Position numbers and translations under genes: made by a program. Shown piece after piece: positions 1-12,870 of a stretch of DNA of 64,000 nucleotides (the stretch's first letter is position 1; each line of letters begins with the position of its first letter). The stretch is from the NCBI RefSeq assembly GCF_050947335.1, contig NW_027473619.1, positions 1 through 64,000 on the forward strand. The letters run 5' to 3'. The notes below the pieces were generated by a model that worked only from the letters and a program-made list of their open reading frames with translations, did not search any database and was not told where the DNA came from. This DNA comes from Megachile rotundata (lineage: Eukaryota > Arthropoda > Insecta > Hymenoptera > Megachilidae).

Positions 1-1411
1 ATTACGCTTATATGATCGATAGGACGACAAATTACTATACTCATTACTCTTATTATTATAATCTAACTCATATCATGAGCCATATTATGCTTATATGATC
101 GATAGAACGACAATTACTATGCCTATTACACTCACTATTATCAATCTAACTCATATTATTAACCATATTATGCACATATGATCGATAGAACGACAATTAC
201 TATACTTATTATTCTTATTCTCATCAATCTAACTCATATTATTAGCCATATAATGCTTATATGATCGATAGGACGACAATTACTATACTCATTACTCTTA
301 TTATTATCAATCTTACTCATATTATTAGCCATATTATGCTTATATGATCGATATAACGACAATTGCAATACTTATTACACTCACTGGTATCAATCTAACT
401 CATATTATTAGCCATATTATGCTTATATGATCGATATAACGACAATTACTATACTTATTACTCTCATTATTATCAATCTAACTCATATTATTAACCATAT
501 TATGCAGATATGATAGATAGAACGACAATTACTATACTTTTTACTCTTATTCTTATCAATCTAACTCATATTATTAGCCATATTATGCATATATGATCGA
601 TAGGATGACAATTACTATACTCATTACTTTTATTATTATCAATCTAACTCATATTATTAGCCATATTATGCTTATATGATCGATATAACGACAATTACTA
701 TACTTATTACACTCACTCTTATCAATCTAACTCATATTATTAGCCATATTATGGTTATATGACCGATAGAATGACAATTACTATGCTTATTACTCTTATT
801 ATTATCAATCTAACTCATATTATTAGCCATATTATGCTTATATGATCGATAGGACGACAATTACTGTACTCATTACTCATATTATTATCAATCTAACTCA
901 TATTATTAGCCATATTATGCATATATGATCGATAGGACGACAATTACTATACTCATTACTCTTATTATTATCAATCTAACTCATATTATTAGCCATATTA
1001 TGCTTATACGATCGATAGGACGACAATTACTATTCTCATTACTCTTATTATTATCATTCTAACTCAAATTATTAGCCATATTATGCTTATATGATCCGTA
1101 GAACGACAGTTACTATACTTATTAATCTTACTATTATCAATCTAACTCATATTATTAGCCATATTATGCTTATATGATCGATATAACGACAATTACTATA
1201 CTTATTACACTCACTGTTATCAATCTAACTCATATTATTAGCCATATTATGGTTATATGACCGATAGAACGACAATTACTATACTTATTACTCTTATTAT
1301 TATCAATCTAACTCATATTATTAGCCATATTATGCTTATATGATCGATAGGACAACAATTACTATACTCATTACTCTTATTATTATCAATCTAACTCATA
1401 TTATTAGCCAT

Positions 1412-1660
1412 ATTATGCTTATATGATCGATAGAACGACAATTACTATGCTTATTACACTCACTATTATCAATCTAACTCATATTATTAACCATATTATG
1501 CAGATATGATAGATAGAACGACAATTACAATACTTTTTACTCTTATTCTTATCAATCTAACTCATATTATTAGTCATATTATGCATATATGATCGATAGG
1601 ATCACAATTACTATACTCATTACTCTTATTATTATCAATCTAACTCATATTATTAGCCAT
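1412..1660 (+). repeat. A-B-C three-monomer cassette (type example)
   Basis: Three consecutive monomers recur together throughout the window. A (1412-1494) has ACTATGCTTATTACAC and ends in TTAACCAT. B (1495-1577) begins ATTATGCAGATATGATAG, lacks the GATC and ATCGAT sites, and has CTTTTTACTCTTATTCTTATC. C (1578-1660) begins ATTATGCATATATGATCG with GATAGGAT. I find the B signature GCAGATATGATAG at about 36 places, including 504, 1500, 1998, 2496, 3409, 6564, 9718, 10299, 16941, 22088, 23914, 26404, 30805, 31303, 39357, 41350, 44836, 54220, 56544, 59201, 62023 and 63185. It is almost always flanked by A-like and C-like neighbours. The cassette behaves as a conserved module moved around by larger duplications. 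Confidence 0.88.
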
Positions 1661-2543
1661 ATTATGCTTATATGATCGATAGAACGACAATTACTATACT
1701 TATTACTCTTATTATTATCATTCTAACTCATATTATTAGCCATATTATGCTTATATGATCGATAGGACGACAATTACTATACTCATTACTCTTATTATTA
1801 TCAATCTAACTCATGTTATTAGCCATATTATGCTTATATGATCGATAGGACGACAATTACTATACTCATTACTCTTATTATTATCAATCTAACTCATGTT
1901 ATTAGCCATATTATGCTTATATGATCGATAGAACGACAATTACTATGCTTATTACACTCACTATTATCAATCTAACTCATATTATTAACCATATTATGCA
2001 GATATGATAGATAGAACGACAATTACTATACTTTTTACTCTTATTATTATCAATCTAACTCATATTATTAGCCATATTATGCTTATATGATCGATATAAC
2101 GACAATTACTATACTTATTACTCTCATTATTATCAATCAAACTCATATTATTAGCCATATTATGCTTATATGATCGATAGAACGACAATTACTATACTTA
2201 TTACTCTTATTATTATCATTCTAACTCATATTATTAGCCATATTATGCTTATATGATCGATAGGACGACAATTACTATACTCATTACTCTTATTATTATC
2301 AATCTAACTCATGTTATTAGCCATATTATGCTTATATGATCGATAGGACGACAATTACTATACTCATTACTCTTATTATTATCAATCTAACTCATGTTAT
2401 TAGCCATATTATGCTTATATGATCGATAGAACGACAATTACTATGCTTATTACACTCACTATTATCAATCTAACTCATATTATTAACCATATTATGCAGA
2501 TATGATAGATAGAACGACAATTACTATACTTTTTACTCTTATT
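1640..2543 (+). repeat. 6-mer (498-bp) tandem duplication
   Basis: The interval 1640-2045 recurs at 2138-2543, a displacement of 498 bp or six monomers. Both copies hold the same run: a monomer with TTATCATTCTAAC, two GATAGGACGAC monomers with CTCATGTTATTAG, then the A and B monomers. The copies separate in the B monomer, at CTTATTATTATC versus CTTATTCTTATC. The arrangement is also present in the displaced copy at about 7700-8603, so this duplication came before the 6,060-bp one. Confidence 0.85.
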
Positions 2544-3427
2544 CTTATCAATCTAACTCATATTATTAGCCATATTATGCATATATGATCGATAGGATGA
2601 TAATTACTATACTCATTACTTTTATTATTATCAATCTAACTCATATTATTAGCCATATTATGCTTATATGATCGATATAACGACAATTACTATACTTATT
2701 ACACTCACTCTTATCAATCTAACTCATATTATTAGCCATATTATGGTTATATGACCGATAGAATGACAATTACTATGCTTATTACTCTTATTATTATCAA
2801 TCTAACTCATATTATTAGCCATATTATGCTTATATGATCGATAGGACGACAATTACTGTACTCATTACTCATATTATTATCAATCTAACTCATATTATTA
2901 GCCATATTATGCTCATATGATCGATAGAACGACAATTACTATACTTATCACACTCACTGTTATCAATCCAACTCATATTATTAACCATATTATGCAGATA
3001 TGATCGATAACACGACAATTACTATACTTATTACTCTTATTATTATCAATCTAACTCAAATTAATAGCCATATTATGCTTATATGATCGATATAACGACA
3101 ATTACTATACTCATTTCACTTATTATTATCAATCTAACTCATATTATTAGCCATATTATGCTTATATGATCGATATAACGACAATTACTATACTTATCAC
3201 ACTCACTGTTATCAATCTAACTCATATTATTAGCCATATTATGGTTATGTGACCGATAGGACGACAATTACTATACTCATTACTCTTATTATTATCAATC
3301 TAACTCATATTATTAGCCATATTATGCGTATATGATCGATAGAACGACAATTACTATGCTTATTACACTCACTATTATCAATCTAACTCATATTATTAAC
3401 CATATTATGCAGATATGATAGATAGAA

Positions 3428-4405
3428 CGACAATTACTATACTTTTCACTCTTATTCTTATCAATCTAACTCATATTATTAGCCATATTATGCATATATG
3501 ATCGATAGGATGACAATTACTATACTCATTACTCTTATTATTATCAATCTAACTCATATTATTAGCCATATTATGCTTATATGATCGATAGAACGACAAT
3601 TACTATTCTTATTATTCTCATTATTATCAATCTAACTCATATTATTAGCCATATTATGCTTATATGATCGATAGAACGACAATTACTATACTTATTACTC
3701 TCATTATTATCAATCTAACTCATATTATTAGCCATATTATGCTTATATGATCGATAGAACGACAATTACTATTCTTATTATTCTCATTATTATCAATCTA
3801 ACTCATATTATTAGCCATATTATGCTTATATGATCGATAGAACGACAATTACTATACTTATTACTCTCATTATTATCAATCTAACTCATATTATTAGCCA
3901 TATTATGCTTATATGATCGATAGGACGACAATTACTATACTCATTACTCTTATTATTATCAATCTAACTCATATTATTAGCCATATTATGCTCATATGAT
4001 CGATAGAACGACAATTACTATACTTATCACACTCACTGTTATCAATCCAACTCATATTATTAACCATATTATGCAGATATGATCGATAACACGACAATTA
4101 CTATACTTTTCACTCTTATTCTTATCAATCTAACTCATATTATTAGCCATATTATGCATATATGATCGATAGGATGACAATTACTATACTCATTACTCTT
4201 ATTATTATCAATCTAACTCATATTATTAGCCATATTATGCTTATATGATCGATAGAACGACAATTACTATTCTTATTATTCTCATTATTATCAATCTAAC
4301 TCATATTATTAGCCATATTATGCTTATATGATCGATAGAACGACAATTACTATACTTATTACTCTCATTATTATCAATCTAACTCATATTATTAGCCATA
4401 TTATG
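3428..4405 (+). repeat. 8-mer (664-bp) displaced duplication
   Basis: The interval 3428-3741 recurs at 4092-4405, a displacement of 664 bp or eight monomers. Both copies include the CTTTTCACTCTTATTCTTATC monomer tail, a GATAGGATGAC monomer and one X-Y dimer. The second copy has only one X-Y pair and then switches to an ATTATGGTTATATGACCG monomer, so the dimer expansion at 3570-3901 and this displacement are separate events. Confidence 0.82.
3570..3901 (+). repeat. Dimeric HOR (2 x 166 bp)
   Basis: Four consecutive monomers form an XYXY pattern. X has ACTATTCTTATTATTCTC (3570-3652, 3736-3818) and Y has ACTATACTTATTACTCTC (3653-3735, 3819-3901). The period is therefore 166 bp here. This is the shortest HOR seen in the window. 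Confidence 0.88.
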
Positions 4406-6060
4406 GTTATATGACCGATAGAATGACAATTACTATGCTTATTACTCTTATTATTATCAATCTAACTCATATTATTAGCCATATTATGCTCATATGATCG
4501 ATAGAACGACAATTACTATACTTATTACACTCACTGTTATCAATCCAACTCATATTATTAACCATATTATGCAGATATGATCGATAGAACGACAATTACT
4601 ATACTTATTACTCTTATTATTATCAATCTAACTCAAATTATTAGCCATATTATGCTTATATGATCGATATAACGACAATTACTATACTCATTACTCTTAT
4701 TATTATCAATCTAACTCATATTATTAGCCACATTATGCTTATATGATCGATAGAACGAAAATTACTACACTTATTACACTCATTATTATCAATCTAACTC
4801 ATATTATTAGCCATATTATGCTCATATGATCGATAGAACGACAATTACTATACTTATTACACTCACTGTTATCAATCTAACTCATATTATTAGCCATATT
4901 ATGCTTATATGATCGATAGAACGACAATTACTATACTTATTACTCTCATTATTATCAATCTAACTCATATTATTAGCCATATTATGCTTATATGATCGAT
5001 AGGACGACAATTACTATACTCATTACTCTTATTATTATCAATCTAACTCATATTATTAGCCATATTATGCTCATATGATCGATAGAACGACAATTACTAT
5101 ACTTATCACACTCACTGTTATCAATCCAACTCATATTATTAACCATATTATGCAGATATGATCGATAACACGACAATTACTATACTTATTACTCTTATTA
5201 TTATCAATCTAACTCAAATTATTAGCCATATTATGCTTATATGATCGATATAACGACAATTACTATACTCATTTCTCTTATTATTATCAATCTAACTCAT
5301 ATTATTAGCCATATTATGCTTATATGATCGATATAACGACAATTACTATACTTATCACACTCACTGTTATCAATCTAACTCATATTATTAGCCATATTAT
5401 GGTTATATGACCGATAGAACGACAATTACTATACTTATTACACTTATTATTATCAATCTAACTCATTTTATTAGCCATATTATGCTTATATGATCGATAG
5501 GACGACAATTACTATACTCATTACTCTTATTATTATCAATTTAACTCATATTATTAGCCATATTATGCTTATATGATCGATAGTACGACAATTACTATAC
5601 TCATTACTCTTATTATTATCAATCTAACTCATATTATTAACCATATTATGCTTATACGATCGATCGGACGACAATTACTATACTCATTACTCTTATTATT
5701 ATCAATCTAACTCATATTGTTAGCCATATTATGCATATATGATCGATAGGTCGACAATTACTATACTCATTACTCTTATTATTATCAATCTAACTCATAT
5801 TATTAGCCATATTATGCTTATACGATCGATAGGACGACAATTACTATACTCATTACTCTTATTATTATCATTCTAACTCAAATTATAAGCCATATTATGC
5901 TTATATGATCCGTAGAACGACAGTTACTATACTTATTACACTCACTGTTATCAATCTAACTCATATTATTTAACCATATTATGGTTATATGACCGATAGA
6001 ACGACAATTACTATACTTATTACTCTTATTATTATCAATCTAACTCATATTATTAGCCAT

Positions 6061-8972
6061 ATTACGCTTATATGATCGATAGGACGACAATTACTATACT
6101 CATTACTCTTATTATTATAAATCTAACTCATATCATGAGCCATATTATGCTTATATGATCGATAGAACGACAATTACTATGCCTATTACACTCACTATTA
6201 TCAATCTAACTCATATTATTAACCATATTATGCACATATGATCGATAGAACGACAATTACTATACTTATTATTCTTATTCTCATCAATCTAACTCATATT
6301 ATTAGCCATATAATGCTTATATGATCGATAGGACGACAATTACTATACTCATTACTCTTATTATTATCAATCTTACTCATATTATTAGCCATATTATGCT
6401 TATATGATCGATATAACGACAATTGCAATACTTATTACACTCACTGGTATCAATCTAACTCATATTATTAGCCATATTATGCTTATATGATCGATATAAC
6501 GACAATTACTATACTTATTACTCTCATTATTATCAATCTAACTCATATTATTAACCATATTATGCAGATATGATAGATAGAACGACAATTACTATACTTT
6601 TTACTCTTATTCTTATCAATCTAACTCATATTATTAGCCATATTATGCATATATGATCGATAGGATGACAATTACTATACTCATTACTTTTATTATTATC
6701 AATCTAACTCATATTATTAGCCATATTATGCTTATATGATCGATATAACGACAATTACTATACTTATTACACTCACTCTTATCAATCTAACTCATATTAT
6801 TAGCCATATTATGGTTATATGACCGATAGAATGACAATTACTATGCTTATTACTCTTATTATTATCAATCTAACTCATATTATTAGCCATATTATGCTTA
6901 TATGATCGATAGGACGACAATTACTGTACTCATTACTCATATTATTATCAATCTAACTCATATTATTAGCCATATTATGCATATATGATCGATAGGACGA
7001 CAATTACTATACTCATTACTCTTATTATTATCAATCTAACTCATATTATTAGCCATATTATGCTTATACGATCGATAGGACGACAATTACTATTCTCATT
7101 ACTCTTATTATTATCATTCTAACTCAAATTATTAGCCATATTATGCTTATATGATCCGTAGAACGACAGTTACTATACTTATTAATCTTACTATTATCAA
7201 TCTAACTCATATTATTAGCCATATTATGCTTATATGATCGATATAACGACAATTACTATACTTATTACACTCACTGTTATCAATCTAACTCATATTATTA
7301 GCCATATTATGGTTATATGACCGATAGAACGACAATTACTATACTTATTACTCTTATTATTATCAATCTAACTCATATTATTAGCCATATTATGCTTATA
7401 TGATCGATAGGACAACAATTACTATACTCATTACTCTTATTATTATCAATCTAACTCATATTATTAGCCATATTATGCTTATATGATCGATAGAACGACA
7501 ATTACTATGCTTATTACACTCACTATTATCAATCTAACTCATATTATTAACCATATTATGCAGATATGATAGATAGAACGACAATTACAATACTTTTTAC
7601 TCTTATTCTTATCAATCTAACTCATATTATTAGTCATATTATGCATATATGATCGATAGGATCACAATTACTATACTCATTACTCTTATTATTATCAATC
7701 TAACTCATATTATTAGCCATATTATGCTTATATGATCGATAGAACGACAATTACTATACTTATTACTCTTATTATTATCATTCTAACTCATATTATTAGC
7801 CATATTATGCTTATATGATCGATAGGACGACAATTACTATACTCATTACTCTTATTATTATCAATCTAACTCATGTTATTAGCCATATTATGCTTATATG
7901 ATCGATAGGACGACAATTACTATACTCATTACTCTTATTATTATCAATCTAACTCATGTTATTAGCCATATTATGCTTATATGATCGATAGAACGACAAT
8001 TACTATGCTTATTACACTCACTATTATCAATCTAACTCATATTATTAACCATATTATGCAGATATGATAGATAGAACGACAATTACTATACTTTTTACTC
8101 TTATTATTATCAATCTAACTCATATTATTAGCCATATTATGCTTATATGATCGATATAACGACAATTACTATACTTATTACTCTCATTATTATCAATCAA
8201 ACTCATATTATTAGCCATATTATGCTTATATGATCGATAGAACGACAATTACTATACTTATTACTCTTATTATTATCATTCTAACTCATATTATTAGCCA
8301 TATTATGCTTATATGATCGATAGGACGACAATTACTATACTCATTACTCTTATTATTATCAATCTAACTCATGTTATTAGCCATATTATGCTTATATGAT
8401 CGATAGGACGACAATTACTATACTCATTACTCTTATTATTATCAATCTAACTCATGTTATTAGCCATATTATGCTTATATGATCGATAGAACGACAATTA
8501 CTATGCTTATTACACTCACTATTATCAATCTAACTCATATTATTAACCATATTATGCAGATATGATAGATAGAACGACAATTACTATACTTTTTACTCTT
8601 ATTCTTATCAATCTAACTCATATTATTAGCCATATTATGCATATATGATCGATAGGATGATAATTACTATACTCATTACTTTTATTATTATCAATCTAAC
8701 TCATATTATTAGCCATATTATGCTTATATGATCGATATAACGACAATTACTATACTTATTACACTCACTCTTATCAATCTAACTCATATTATTAGCCATA
8801 TTATGGTTATATGACCGATAGAATGACAATTACTATGCTTATTACTCTTATTATTATCAATCTAACTCATATTATTAGCCATATTATGCTTATATGATCG
8901 ATAGGACGACAATTACTGTACTCATTACTCATATTATTATCAATCTAACTCATATTATTAGCCATATTATGC
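6061..8972 (+). repeat. Large duplicated block, copy 2 (offset 6060)
   Basis: This is the second copy of 1-2912, beginning with the ATTACGCTT marker monomer that ends TATAAATC and CATATCATGAG. Order and private variants are kept across 35 monomers, for example the CTTACTCAT, TTGCAATAC and TATGATCCGTAG monomers. Its last part (8141-8972) also opens the 21-mer HOR that follows, so the two structures overlap and share material. Confidence 0.9.
7721..7803 (+). repeat. Reference monomer, GATAGAACGAC type
   Basis: This 83-bp copy is close to consensus and serves as the reference for the numbering used elsewhere. Position 1 is the A of ATTATG. GATC is at 14-17, ATCGAT at 15-20, the CGAC box at 25-28, the TTA-rich stretch at about 41-58, CTAACTCAT at 63-71, and the terminal GCCAT at 79-83. 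CATATTA occurs twice 12 bp apart, at 69-75 and across the junction from 81, hinting at a small internal duplication. CATA-T-TATG across the monomer junction is a 9-bp dyad. Relative to the majority it has T instead of A at position 61. Confidence 0.9.
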
Positions 8973-11900
8973 ATATATGATCGATAGGACGACAATTACT
9001 ATACTCATTACTCTTATTATTATCAATCTAACTCATATTATTAGCCATATTATGCTTATACGATCGATAGGACGACAATTACTATTCTCATTACTCTTAT
9101 TATTATCATTCTAACTCAAATTATTAGCCATATTATGCTTATATGATCCGTAGAACGACAGTTACTATACTTATTAATCTTACTATTATCAATCTAACTC
9201 ATATTATTAGCCATATTATGCTTATATGATCGATATAACGACAATTACTATACTTATTACACTCACTGTTATCAATCTAACTCAAATTATTAGCCATATT
9301 ATGCTTATATGATCCGTAGAACGACAGTTACTATACTTATTAATCTTACTATTATCAATCTAACTCATATTATTAGCCATATTATGCTTATATGATCGAT
9401 ATAACGACAATTACTATACTTATTACACTCACTGTTATCAATCTAACTCATATTATTAGCCATATTATGGTTATATGACCGATAGAACGACAATTACTAT
9501 ACTTATTACTCTTAGTATTATCAATCTAACTCATATTATTAGCCATATTATGCTTATATGATCGATAGGACAACAATTACTATACTCATTACTCTTATTA
9601 TTATCAATCTAACTCATATTATTAGCCATATTATGCTTATATGATCGATAGAACGACAATTACTATGCTTATTACACTCACTATTATCAATCTAACTCAT
9701 ATTATTAACCATATTATGCAGATATGATAGATAGAACGACAATTACAATACTTTTTACTCTTATTCTTATCAATCTAACTCATATTATTAGTCATATTAT
9801 GCATATATGATCGTTAGGATCACAATTACTATACTCATTACTCTTATTATTATCAATCTAACTCATATTATTAGCCATATTATGCTTATATGATCGATAT
9901 AACGACAATTACTATACTTATTACTCTCATTATTATCAATCAAACTCATATTATTAGCCATATTATGCTTATATGATCGATAGAACGACAATTACTATAC
10001 TTATTACTCTTATTATTATCATTCTAACTCATATTATTAGCCATATTATGCTTATATGATCGATAGGACGACAATTACTATACTCATTACTCTTATTATT
10101 ATCAATCTAACTCATGTTATTAGCCATATTATGCTTATATGATCGATAGGACGACAATTACTATACTCATTACTCTTATTATTATCAATCTAACTCATGT
10201 TATTAGCCATATTATGCTTATATGATCGATAGAACGACAATTACTATGCTTATTACACTCACTATTATCAATCTAACTCATATTATTAACCATATTATGC
10301 AGATATGATAGATAGAACGACAATTACTATACTTTTTACTCTTATTCTTATCAATCTAACTCATATTATTAGCCATATTATGCATATATGATCGATAGGA
10401 TGACAATTACTATACTCATTACTTTTATTACTATCAATCTAACTCATATTATTAGCCATATTATGCTTATATGATCGATATAACGACAATTACTATACTT
10501 ATTACACTCACTCTTATCAATCTAACTCATATTATTAGCCATATTATGGTTATATGACCGATAGAATGACAATTACTATGCTTATTACTCTTATTATTAT
10601 CAATCTAACTCATATTATTAGCCATATTATGCTTATATGATCGATAGGACGACAATTACTGTACTCATTACTCATATTATTATCAATCTAACTCATATTA
10701 TTAGCCATATTATGCATGTATGATCGATAGGACGACAATTACTATACTCATTACTCTTATTATTATCAATCTAACTCATATTATTAGCCATATTATGCTT
10801 ATACGATCGATAGGACGACAATTACTATTCTCATTACTCTTATTATTATCATTCTAACTCAAATTATTAGCCATATTATGCTTATATGATCCGTAGAACG
10901 ACAGTTACTATACTTATTAATCTTACTATTATCAATCTAACTCATATTATTAGCCATATTATGCTTATATGATCGATATAACGACAATTACTATACTTAT
11001 TACACTCACTGTTATCAATCTAACTCAAATTATTAGCCATATTATGCTTATATGATCCGTAGAACGACAGTTACTATACTTATTAATCTTACTATTATCA
11101 ATCTAACTCATATTATTAGCCATATTATGCTTATATGATCGATATAACGACAATTACTATACTTATTACACTCACTGTTATCAATCTAACTCATATTATT
11201 AGCCATATTATGGTTATATGACCGATAGAACGACAATTACTATACTTATTACTCTTAGTATTATCAATCTAACTCATATTATTAGCCATATTATGCTTAT
11301 ATGATCGATAGGACAACAATTACTATACTCATTACTCTTATTATTATCAATCTAACTCATATTATTAGCCATATTATGCTTATATGATCGATAGAACGAC
11401 AACTACTATGCTTATTACACTCACTATTATCAATCTAACTCATATTATTAACCATATTATGCAGATATGATAGATAGAACGACAATTACAATACTTTTTA
11501 CTCTTATTCTTATCAATCTAACTCATATTATTAGTCATATTATGCATATATGATCGATAGGATCACAATTACTATACTCATTACTCTTATTATTATCAAT
11601 CTAACTCATATTATTAGCCATATTATGCTTATATGATCGATATAACGACAATTACTATACTTATTACTCTCATTATTATCAATCAAACTCATATTATTAG
11701 CCATATTATGCTTATATGATCGATAGAACGACAATTACTATACTTATTACTCTTATTATTATCATTCTAACTCATATTATTAGCCATATTATGCTTATAT
11801 GATCGATAGGACGACAATTACTATACTCATTACTCTTATTATTATCAATCTAACTCATGTTATTAGCCATATTATGCTTATATGATCGATAGGACGACAA

Positions 11901-12694
11901 TTACTATACTCATTACTCTTATTATTATCAATCTAACTCATGTTATTAGCCATATTATGCTTATATGATCGATAGAACGACAATTACTATGCTTATTACA
12001 CTCACTATTATCAATCTAACTCATATTATTAACCATATTATGCAGATATGATAGATAGAACGACAATTACTATACTTTTTACTCTTATTCTTATCAATCT
12101 AACTCATATTATTAGCCATATTATGCATATATGATCGATAGGATGACAATTACTATACTCATTACTTTTATTATTATCAATCTAACTCATATTATTAGCC
12201 ATATTATGCTTATATGATCGATATAACGACAATTACTATACTTATTACACTCACTCTTATCAATCTAACTCATATTATTAGCCATATTATGGTTATATGA
12301 CCGATAGAATGACAATTACTATGCTTATTACTCTTATTATTATCAATCTAACTCATATTATTAGCCATATTATGCTTATATGATCGATAGGACGACAATT
12401 ACTGTACTCATTACTCATATTATTATCAATCTAACTCATATTATTAGCCATATTATGCATATATGATCGATAGGACGACAATTACTATACTCATTACTCT
12501 TATTAATATCAATCTAACTCATATTATTAGCCATATTATGCTTATACGATCGATAGGACGACAATTACTATTCTCATTACTCTTATTATTATCATTCTAA
12601 CTCAAATTATTAGCCATATTATGCTTATATGATCCGTAGAACGACAGTTACTATACTTATTAATCTTACTATTATCAATCTAACTCATATTATT
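8141..12694 (+). repeat. 21-mer HOR (1743 bp), 2.6 copies
   Basis: The period is exactly 1,743 bp (21 x 83). Copies start at 8141, 9884 and 11627. The third is partial and correspondence is lost near 12694. Each unit contains A-B-C cassettes, a pair of CTCATGTTATTAG monomers, a TATGATCCGTAG monomer occurring twice, and a rare CTTAGTATTATC monomer (near 9510 and 11253). Differences seen are scattered single substitutions: GGATGATAATT versus GGATGACAATT near 8660/10403, GCATGTATG near 10714, TCGTTAGG near 9804 and AACTACTATG near 11401. Confidence 0.9.
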
Positions 12695-12700
12695 AACCAT

Positions 12701-12784
12701 ATTATGCTTATATGATCGATAGAACGACAATTACTATACTTATTACACTCACTGTTATCAATCTAACTCATATTATTTAACCAT
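12701..12784 (+). repeat. 84-bp monomer variant (TTATTTAACCAT)
   Basis: This copy is 84 bp because it reads ATTATTTAACCAT where other copies have ATTATTAACCAT, one extra T. It is followed by a monomer starting ATTATGGTTATATGACCG. The same pair recurs near 5970, 27635, 32785, 35030, 37265, 40920, 48140, 48560, 51960, 52380 and 53130, with a CTTTAACC form near 14350, 19250 and 28880. These extra bases explain why many long duplication offsets are a multiple of 83 plus 1 or 2. A separate 84-bp copy, with an extra A in CTCATAATTATTAG, lies near 57350. Confidence 0.88.
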
Positions 12785-12870
12785 ATTATGGTTATATGAC
12801 CGATCGAACGACAATTACTATACTTATTACTCTTATTATTATTAATCTAACTCATATTATTAGCCATATT

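Larger units (their letters stand above)
1..2912 (+). repeat. Large duplicated block, copy 1 (offset 6060)
   Basis: This 2.9-kb stretch of 35 monomers is repeated at 6061-8972. Monomer types and private variants match position by position. The differences seen near the start are a one-base insertion at about 31 and a compensating deletion in the same monomer (TATAATC here, TATAAATC in the copy). Correspondence stops at 2913, where this copy has GCTCATATG and the other has GCATATATG. The window begins inside the unit, so its left edge is unknown. Confidence 0.9.
2911..5408 (+). repeat. 13-mer spaced repeats (1079 bp)
   Basis: A distinctive pair of monomers starts GCTCATATGATCG, continues with CTTATCACACTCACTGTT and CAATCCAACTC, and is followed by a monomer with GATAACACGAC. 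It occurs at 2911, 3990 and 5069, spaced exactly 1,079 bp (13 monomers). The first and third occurrences agree over 2911-3249 and 5069-5407. The middle one is followed by different monomers after about 4090. This suggests a 13-mer HOR later disrupted by other exchanges. Confidence 0.8.
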
